From a virus: DNA of 38,213 nt. The notes below the pieces were generated by a model. That model ran no database searches. It saw only the letters and a list, made by a program, of their open reading frames with translations, and was not told the origin of the DNA. The DNA lies in IMG/VR virus record IMGVR_UViG_3300032294_001825, positions 1 to 38,213 of that record, one strand, 5' to 3'. This document shows positions 33,013 through 38,213 of this stretch, piece by piece (position 1 is the first letter of the stretch; every line of letters starts with the position of its first letter). A program made the translations under genes and the position numbers.

Positions 33013-34059
33013 TTATGAAGCTACCTTAACGTTCTTGACAACGACCCATGCATCTGCCTGCTCGATCTGAACACCAACACGAGTATACATTGTGTACTCG
33101 ATTGAGTCCTTACGTGGCCAGAAGAAACGGTAAACTGTGACGTCACGCTTGATACCAATAACTACGTTATTTGGGAATGTCAAGTGGATATCTCCATGTG
33201 AACCTGTGCGTCCTGAGTAGTCACCTGTCTGTGTCTCAGGAAGAAGTGGAACTTCAACGATTGGAATACCAAATGCGTATGGAGCTACATATCCTGCTGG
33301 ACCTGACAATGGCTGAACATCTCCACGGATGATGCTTGAAGCGATATCCTGTGGAATTGTCTGGTTTGTACCAATGCTGTTAGCATATAGGAAGTCCTGG
33401 ATCAAGTTTGATCCCGCAAGGAAGCGGAGGTCTGTACGACGCTGCTTGTACTTACGTGGAAGTGCCTTAAGTGCTGAGTTGAATACTGCACGTGAAACGG
33501 CAGCTCCACCAGCATCTACTACACGACCATATTGCTTTGACTTCTTTACTACACCGTTAAATGCCTTGTAAAGAGGATCTGATGAAAGAGCTGTATCTCC
33601 GTTAAGGATAACATCTTCAATATCATTTCCTGCCTGTGTTGCAAGTAATCTTGCAATGTGATCTTCGAGATCAGCACCTTCAATATTGTCTTCTAGAGAC
33701 TCAGTTGAAAGTTCCCAATCCAAGCGAAGCTTCTTTGTTGTGAGAGAAATCTTTGAAAATGTGACGGCTGAGTTTGATGATGTATCATCACCTTCTGTAG
33801 CGAGCTTCATAAGCTTTTCGCCAACTCCAATACGATCAATCTCGGTTGTGTCTGCTCTCATACGAACTGTACGTGCGACCTTACCAATTACGGTTGCGTC
33901 GAACATATAGTCAAGGAATCGTGCTGACTGTTCTGGGTTAAGCAAGCCACCGTTGCCTGATTCAGCAGCGATGTGGATTCCACCCGCTGATGTATTAGAA
34001 GCAAAAGTACCTGTTGCTGTTGTACCAGCTGCAATATCTTTTAATAATTCATTGCTCAT
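33013..34059 (-). CDS. Major capsid protein (HK97 fold)
   Basis: A 348-residue capsid protein. It follows the protease/scaffold gene and has the usual pattern: a flexible N-terminal arm, the long-helix region (about 120-160, ESLEDNIEGADLEDHIARLL with AGNDIEDVILNGD), a P-domain with LRFLAGSNLIQDFLYAN, and a C-terminal A-domain with GIPIVEVPLLP and VVIGIKRDVTVYRFF. The AGGTAGGTG Shine-Dalgarno and downstream terminator fit a highly expressed gene. No separate delta-domain is needed because the preceding gene supplies a scaffold-like tail. Confidence 0.93.
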   Translation of the reverse strand: MSNELLKDIAAGTTATGTFASNTSAGGIHIAAESGNGGLLNPEQSARFLDYMFDATVIGKVARTVRMRADTTEIDRIGVGEKLMKLATEGDDTSSNSAVTFSKISLTTKKLRLDWELSTESLEDNIEGADLEDHIARLLATQAGNDIEDVILNGDTALSSDPLYKAFNGVVKKSKQYGRVVDAGGAAVSRAVFNSALKALPRKYKQRRTDLRFLAGSNLIQDFLYANSIGTNQTIPQDIASSIIRGDVQPLSGPAGYVAPYAFGIPIVEVPLLPETQTGDYSGRTGSHGDIHLTFPNNVVIGIKRDVTVYRFFWPRKDSIEYTMYTRVGVQIEQADAWVVVKNVKVAS

Positions 34060-34078
34060 TATATTTTTTCACCTACCT

Positions 34079-35401
34079 TTAGTTGAATATTTCATTCACG
34101 GAACCGAGGAAAGAACCGTTCCATTTTGATTTTGATTTTGTTACTACCTGTGACCCGCCAAGGTCAGAGGACTTCTTAATTGCAGTCTCGCCCTCAACTG
34201 CATCGACACGCTTTTCAACGCCGTCAATTGTGTTGCGGATTTCTGCTACAGCCGCACTAAGTACGCTGTGTTGTTCTGCCAACTCTGAGATTCTGCTATC
34301 AACACTCTTGCTAAATGTCTCAACTGTCTCTTTGATAGTTGAAACTTGGTTAGCATTAGTTTCTGCAGCCTTGTTTAGAGTTTCTGAGAAAAAGCCTTTT
34401 AGATCGCCAAGCATCTTTGCAAAATCAGGTTCATCAACCATAACTTCTGATACGTCGGCTGCCTTCTCCAGAGTTTCGGCAGGAGCGTCTTCTGTTGCTA
34501 CTGCTTCCGCAGGAGCGTCTTCTACTACTGGTGCTGCTTCTTCAACAGCAACTTCTACAGCAGGTGTTGTTTCTTCAACAACATCTGTTGTTACTTCTGT
34601 GTTTTCTGACACTTCATTACCTCCTTCTGCGTTTGCCTGTTTTGCAATTGTTTGTGTATCAGGCAACGTAAATCTTGATTTCTTAAATGAATCAAGAATC
34701 TTGTCTATTTCTTTTGATTTGTTTACATCTGACTTTTCAACCCAACCAATGATGGTTGCTGGCTTACCAGAAGTTGGTGAATCAAATGTCTTCTCTGTTG
34801 ATAGAAATACTGAATTGCTTTCTTCGCAATAAAAAATATTTTCTGTTACTACTTCTGCCGCCATTCCCTTAAAAACAGTTTGGCCATTCATCTTTTCAAT
34901 AGAAAAAATGTTGCACAGTTCATTTGCTGGTGAATCAACAACTGAGAGCTCAATCAAGTCATATCCTTTGATAAAACGAACTGTTTGTCCTGTTGACTTG
35001 TTAACTTCATTGTCTGATTCGTAGATCTTTCCGCCAATTGAAAAACCAGAAAGAGTTCCGTCTAGAACCTTCTCCCATGTATCTTGTGCGCCTTTTGAGA
35101 TATATGTTGTTACGTAAACGCCATTATAAAACTTCTTTGTGTTTTGATCGTAGTATGTTTCTGGCTTAAACGATACAAGCTTGCCTACTGCAAGTGGTGT
35201 GTGCATCTCACGAATGTTTCCACGGAATCCTTCGAATGCTTTTAAGCTTGCTTCCGCTGTAACTACATCTCCAGTTTGATCAACATTATCTAATGTTGCA
35301 AATCCTGAGACAGTGCGCTTTTCTCTGTTTACCTTTGTGAAAGGAACAGATAAATGGAGGTTGTCGCCATTTGAAGACCAGTTTGATTTTTCAACGTTCA
35401 T
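34079..35401 (-). CDS. Prohead protease with C-terminal scaffold-like domain
   Basis: A 440-residue fusion. The N-terminal 180 residues form an HK97/S78-type prohead serine protease with the catalytic His in NIREMHTPLAVG (H67), Ser in DGTLSGFSIGG (S118) and ELSVVDSPAN as the following conserved block. After a linker, residues about 255-310 are Ala/Glu/Val-rich and acidic, and about 330-410 form a coiled coil (VSTIKETVETFSKSVDSRIS), consistent with a scaffold. The protease would digest the scaffold part after assembly. It has no Shine-Dalgarno; a -10 box 7 nt before the ATG suggests a leaderless start. Confidence 0.9.
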   Translation of the reverse strand: MNVEKSNWSSNGDNLHLSVPFTKVNREKRTVSGFATLDNVDQTGDVVTAEASLKAFEGFRGNIREMHTPLAVGKLVSFKPETYYDQNTKKFYNGVYVTTYISKGAQDTWEKVLDGTLSGFSIGGKIYESDNEVNKSTGQTVRFIKGYDLIELSVVDSPANELCNIFSIEKMNGQTVFKGMAAEVVTENIFYCEESNSVFLSTEKTFDSPTSGKPATIIGWVEKSDVNKSKEIDKILDSFKKSRFTLPDTQTIAKQANAEGGNEVSENTEVTTDVVEETTPAVEVAVEEAAPVVEDAPAEAVATEDAPAETLEKAADVSEVMVDEPDFAKMLGDLKGFFSETLNKAAETNANQVSTIKETVETFSKSVDSRISELAEQHSVLSAAVAEIRNTIDGVEKRVDAVEGETAIKKSSDLGGSQVVTKSKSKWNGSFLGSVNEIFN

Positions 35402-35408
35402 GTAGTTA

Positions 35409-35437
35409 ATTTTATCGACTTATATATAAAAAGGCAA
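35409..35437 (-). promoter_or_regulatory. Candidate leaderless promoter TTGCCT-N17-TAAAAT before the protease gene
   Basis: -35 TTGCCT at 35432-35437 and -10 TAAAAT at 35409-35414 are 17 nt apart. The ATG at 35401 starts 7 nt after the -10 box and no Shine-Dalgarno lies in between. Confidence 0.45.
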
Positions 35438-35442
35438 ATAAT

Positions 35443-35472
35443 GGTTGAGTAGTATTATTCAACTACTCGACC
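35443..35472 (-). terminator. Imperfect hairpin spanning the portal stop codon, possible terminator
   Basis: 11-nt arms at 35443-35453 and 35462-35472 pair with one mismatch around an 8-nt loop that contains the portal stop. T-rich sequence follows on the minus strand (ATTATTTGCCTTTTTAT), so partial termination is possible. Confidence 0.5.
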
Positions 35473-37035
35473 ATCGCCTTTTGCATTTCTGCCTTCCCCA
35501 GAATTATCTGGAGAATTAGCATCTCGCTCTTGAGTCCTAGTTCTGGTATTTCCAGCCTGTGCTCTTTGCTCTGCTGCTGCCTGCGGCTTTAAATCAACTA
35601 CCTGATCTCCTCCATCAAGAGGGATCATACCCTTTCTAATTCTAACTTCATTAGGGGTAATTACCTGCATGCGTAAATATCTTTCATCGATCTTAGACTG
35701 AGTATCTTCGTCAGTAAGAGTTAATTCATTGAATTTAAGAACTAAAGCATCTGTCTTTTCTTCAATAATTTTATTTAATTTCTTTTCTAATCTCATTTGT
35801 GCTGGACGGCAAACCTGCTCTTTAAATGTTTTATCTGCATCACGAGCATTAGCAAGGCTTACTCCTTCAGGAACACCAATCTTATTAATTGGAACTCTAT
35901 GGGCTAATAGAATTTCATCCCTATTTGCTAAACGGTATTTATTAAATGAGCCTTCTTGGGTTCCCGCCTCAATTGGCTCCATCTTAAATTCAACCTTTGA
36001 GTCTGGGCTATCTGCAGGCAGAGGTACATAAAGTGATCGGTGATTCTTTCCTTTTAATCCTACCTGAAAAAACTCTAAAAGCTTACGCTCAGACTCAGAT
36101 GAAAGCTTTGCTCCCTTAACTGTAATAATATATCTTGGGACAGCTTTATTTTCAAAATAATCTAAGTTATATCTACCAGAAAATTCATTTCCAGCCAAAG
36201 CAGTCTGTGCTGCAATTACATCTGGAATTCCATAGTAATTATTCATTGGAGTATACTTCTTAAAATGTATAACTTCGTTAGGTCGATCTTCTCCGCCTGA
36301 AATTGGATTAATGGTTTCAGTGTCTCCAAAGTTTCTGAAGAACACAGCCTTGCCATAAAGCAACTGAATAAATCCATCACGCAAACGGCGTACTCTCATG
36401 GTCTTTGCTGGAATATGTCCAATATATCCAATATCGCCATTTGTTGTGCGACTAATTTCTAGGAAGCCATTTCCTGTAGCTTCTAGATCTGTATAAACTT
36501 TAATTAATGTTTCTGTAAAAGTATCTTCATCGTTTGTGCTATCTAGCCAGTCTGTTAAATCTTGTCTTAGCTTTCCTAGCTTACGACGTGCTCTTTCTAA
36601 TTGTCTTTCATCTGTGATTGCATCAAATGCATCGTTAGTCTTTCTTGTCTCAACAAACGAGTGTCCAAGACCAACAATATTTGCAACCTTAGCATTAATT
36701 GCTGCATAGTTATATGTTGATACTTCATAAATTTGTGATAAGTATTCTAGGTTATAGACTGGTTGGACAAGATCGAACATTGCATATCCAGTGACCGCCT
36801 GCTGCAATAAATTCTGCTGTGTTGCTGTTCCATCAATACCAGTAAATGATTTTGTGAATTCTCTTCCTACTTTACGGCGGAATGCAGGGCTAAGTCCATG
36901 CAGCTTCTTAATCTCTTCTAGATCAATAGTAAATGCATCATCGTGTTCCGCCTGCTTTTTAAATGAAAACCAGTCAGCAACATTTGATAATTCAATGTTT
37001 TGAGTTGTATCGTTTTCTTCATCCATGAATTCCAT
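35455..37035 (-). CDS. Portal protein
   Basis: A 526-residue portal, forming the ring through which DNA is packaged and ejected. The recognisable portal blocks appear in order: NLEYLSQIYEVSTYNYAAIN, then VYTDLEATGNGFLEISRTTN, HIPAKTMRVRR, EVIHFKKYTPMNNYYGIPDV, then LLAHRVPINKIGV and the final helix with FKEQVCRPAQMRLEKKLNKI. The C-terminus is Gln/Arg-rich and disordered-looking. AAGGGG precedes the ATG by 6 nt. The following gene is the protease, as expected in a head module. Confidence 0.93.
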   Translation of the reverse strand: MEFMDEENDTTQNIELSNVADWFSFKKQAEHDDAFTIDLEEIKKLHGLSPAFRRKVGREFTKSFTGIDGTATQQNLLQQAVTGYAMFDLVQPVYNLEYLSQIYEVSTYNYAAINAKVANIVGLGHSFVETRKTNDAFDAITDERQLERARRKLGKLRQDLTDWLDSTNDEDTFTETLIKVYTDLEATGNGFLEISRTTNGDIGYIGHIPAKTMRVRRLRDGFIQLLYGKAVFFRNFGDTETINPISGGEDRPNEVIHFKKYTPMNNYYGIPDVIAAQTALAGNEFSGRYNLDYFENKAVPRYIITVKGAKLSSESERKLLEFFQVGLKGKNHRSLYVPLPADSPDSKVEFKMEPIEAGTQEGSFNKYRLANRDEILLAHRVPINKIGVPEGVSLANARDADKTFKEQVCRPAQMRLEKKLNKIIEEKTDALVLKFNELTLTDEDTQSKIDERYLRMQVITPNEVRIRKGMIPLDGGDQVVDLKPQAAAEQRAQAGNTRTRTQERDANSPDNSGEGRNAKGDGRVVE

Positions 37036-37036
37036 T

Positions 37037-37387
37037 TTAACCCCTTAAATTGCCCAGCTTTTTCATCTCATCTTTATAGCTTCCTATATCAAGAGGGTCT
37101 GGGACTAAGCCTAGATTTAATCTAGATTGCTGATATTCAAACTCTTCGTCATCAATTTTTCTACGGCCAGATAAAAATAATGGCTGCCCTTCTGTAATTC
37201 CATAAGAAAGAACCACTTCCGCTAATGCATTCATCTTGGTCTTATTGCCTTTTTTGGATGTAACAGACAAGAAGTTTCCTTCATCATCTCCGATCCATCT
37301 ACCGTCTGGCATCTCCCAAACATAGATTCCTAGGGTTGTTTCTTCATCGAGAACCTTTGAGTTTACCTTGCTTAAGTCTAATACCAT
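37037..37387 (-). CDS. Small protein upstream of portal, unknown function
   Basis: A 116-residue protein. The sequence GIYVWEMPDGRWIGDDEGNF looks like a compact beta domain, and the rest is mainly helical and charged. It abuts the portal gene with one base between, suggesting co-translation. No Shine-Dalgarno; an extended -10 (TGG-TAAAAT) lies 6 nt before the ATG. It may be a head-assembly factor; I cannot name it. Confidence 0.68.
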   Translation of the reverse strand: MVLDLSKVNSKVLDEETTLGIYVWEMPDGRWIGDDEGNFLSVTSKKGNKTKMNALAEVVLSYGITEGQPLFLSGRRKIDDEEFEYQQSRLNLGLVPDPLDIGSYKDEMKKLGNLRG

Positions 37388-37393
37388 GTTTTT

Positions 37394-37402
37394 ATTTTAC
37401 CA
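37394..37402 (-). promoter_or_regulatory. Extended -10 (TGG-TAAAAT) 6 nt before an ATG
   Basis: TAAAAT at 37394-37399 with TGG directly upstream is followed by 6 nt and the ATG at 37387. The surrounding sequence (AATGGTAAAATAAAAA) closely resembles the site before the 17033 start (AATGGTATAATAAAAA). Confidence 0.4.
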
Positions 37403-37406
37403 TTAT

Positions 37407-37434
37407 CTAATATCTAAGTCCAGCTTTTTGTCAA
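37407..37434 (-). promoter_or_regulatory. TTGACA-N16-TATTAG promoter candidate overlapping a dyad
   Basis: A perfect -35 TTGACA (37429-37434) and a 4 of 6 -10 (37407-37412) lie ahead of the small gene and portal. The -35 is inside the 8-bp inverted repeat at 37426-37448. Confidence 0.4.
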
Positions 37435-37448
37435 CGTTTGTGACAAAA
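37426..37448. other. Perfect 8-bp inverted repeat TTTTGTCA / TGACAAAA
   Basis: Arms at 37426-37433 and 37441-37448 with a 7-nt spacer, directly against the stop of the upstream gene. Neither strand has a U-tract, so it is more likely an operator than a terminator. Confidence 0.6.
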
Positions 37449-38213
37449 TTACACAGTTTGATATACTAGCCAGTCATTGTTATATGGAGTAACAGAGTTC
37501 TCTGTCACAGTAAATGACGAATCATCTAGTATTGTGGGGTTTGTGCCCATATAAAGATCATAATGTAATTGAGCGGCAGTAGAATCAAATGCTGTCTCAT
37601 AAAGAATAACATTTTGATAAAGGGCAGGAACCGCACCATACAGAGAATGATTAAACTTAATGGCATCTGATATAGGGGCAGTAAATACTATTACGACATA
37701 GTGTAATTGTCCCTGGGTAAATACATTTGCCACATTTGTCTGACTTGTCTTATTTACCCCATTTACGTATATTGCAGAGATATTAGTTTTGCTAATAGCT
37801 CCTGAATTTCTCCACGAGTAGTTAGAGGCATAATAGAACGTATCAGCCAAAGAGGAGATCAGACCGCTATCTGTAAGAGCATATGGGGTATAGAAAAATT
37901 CTATGGTTTGAGTTAGTCTATCTGTTGTTATATCGAAGCCAGAATCTTGGACTACTCTGAGCCCGTTTCTTTTATCCCTAGACAATATGGGATAAACATT
38001 GTTGCTTAAGTTGACTTCAAATTTAGTGACTCCTGATTGCCCCTCTAATGTTGTAAAATAGCTTGTTGAGTTTTGTGCATACATCTTTTGATTATTGTAA
38101 AATCTAATTGAAATGCTATCTAAACGTGGAAGATACTTGCTATCATCAGTCGTAGACATGGTTATTCTTAGATAAAGATTTCTGGATGAATTAAAACTTC
38201 CTAATTTATATTG
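37449..38213 (-). CDS. Structural protein with LamG-like character, 5' end beyond window
   Basis: At least 254 codons are open to the right edge. An in-frame ATG at 38159 exists but has no Shine-Dalgarno, and the 18 codons before it (QYKLGSFNSSRNLYLRIT) read as good protein, so the true start is probably outside the window. The sequence is strand-rich: RLTQTIEFFYTPYALTDSGL, then ISAIYVNGVNKTS and HYVVIVFTAPISDAIKFNHS followed by a Tyr-rich end, the pattern of concanavalin/LamG-type domains found in virion decoration proteins. It precedes the head genes. Confidence 0.7.
   Translation of the reverse strand, partial: QYKLGSFNSSRNLYLRITMSTTDDSKYLPRLDSISIRFYNNQKMYAQNSTSYFTTLEGQSGVTKFEVNLSNNVYPILSRDKRNGLRVVQDSGFDITTDRLTQTIEFFYTPYALTDSGLISSLADTFYYASNYSWRNSGAISKTNISAIYVNGVNKTSQTNVANVFTQGQLHYVVIVFTAPISDAIKFNHSLYGAVPALYQNVILYETAFDSTAAQLHYDLYMGTNPTILDDSSFTVTENSVTPYNNDWLVYQTV

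Noticed and set aside
34083-34832. A 249-codon plus-strand open frame
   Set aside because: It lies fully antisense to the protease/scaffold gene. Its Ser/Ala-rich sequence mirrors the acidic Ala/Glu/Val linker, and there is no ribosome site or family resemblance.
1-38213. tRNA genes, integrase, lysis genes, terminase
   Set aside because: All intergenic gaps are under about 115 bases with no cloverleaf-like sequence, and no gene product in the window carries the motifs expected of these functions.

Overview
The window is a continuous stretch of a tailed-phage genome with a siphovirus layout. Essentially every gene lies on the minus strand, so transcription runs from high to low coordinates. 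The DNA is AT-rich, genes are packed tightly with many TAATG or ATGA junctions, and no gap exceeds about 115 bases. The bacterial-type DnaE with an intact PHP domain, several start codons that look leaderless, and the style of the minor tail proteins suggest a phage of a low-GC actinobacterium, possibly aquatic. The host is an inference and I hold it loosely.

Reading right to left (transcription order): a 5'-truncated structural protein with a LamG-like look (37449-38213), a small unknown protein, portal, prohead protease fused to a scaffold-like tail, major capsid protein, a SAP/HeH-like protein, four head-tail connector and tail-completion proteins (29801-32498), major tail tube protein, and the tail assembly chaperones G and G-T joined by a -1 programmed frameshift at a CCCAAAC heptamer. 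These are followed by a 2310-residue tape measure protein and then the distal tail and fibre genes (8638-21243). Inside the fibre region sit two 2-oxoglutarate/Fe(II) oxygenases and a small zinc-binding protein, beside a fibre that carries 22 Thr-Pro dipeptides.

A cluster of hairpins at 8571-8638 separates the virion genes from a replication module (1-8550). That module holds a metallophosphoesterase, a zinc ribbon, a HTH-like protein, two small proteins (one a helicase-loader candidate), DnaB-type helicase, a small unknown protein, DnaG-type primase, a gp32-like ssDNA-binding protein, a small zinc-binding protein, and DNA polymerase III alpha, which runs off the left edge.

The most notable observations are: (1) a probable ADP-ribosyltransferase domain inside the tape measure protein (R1344, S1386-W-S1388, E1451-Q-E1453); (2) a prolyl-4-hydroxylase-like enzyme close to a Pro/Thr-repeat fibre, suggesting hydroxylated virion prolines; (3) a recurring arrangement of gene end, hairpin, and a -10 box 6-7 nt before a start codon that lacks a Shine-Dalgarno; (4) terminator-promoter pairs directly after the major capsid and tail tube genes; (5) a phage DnaE that keeps all nine PHP metal ligands. 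Terminase, lysis genes, integrase, tRNAs and CRISPR arrays were not seen.
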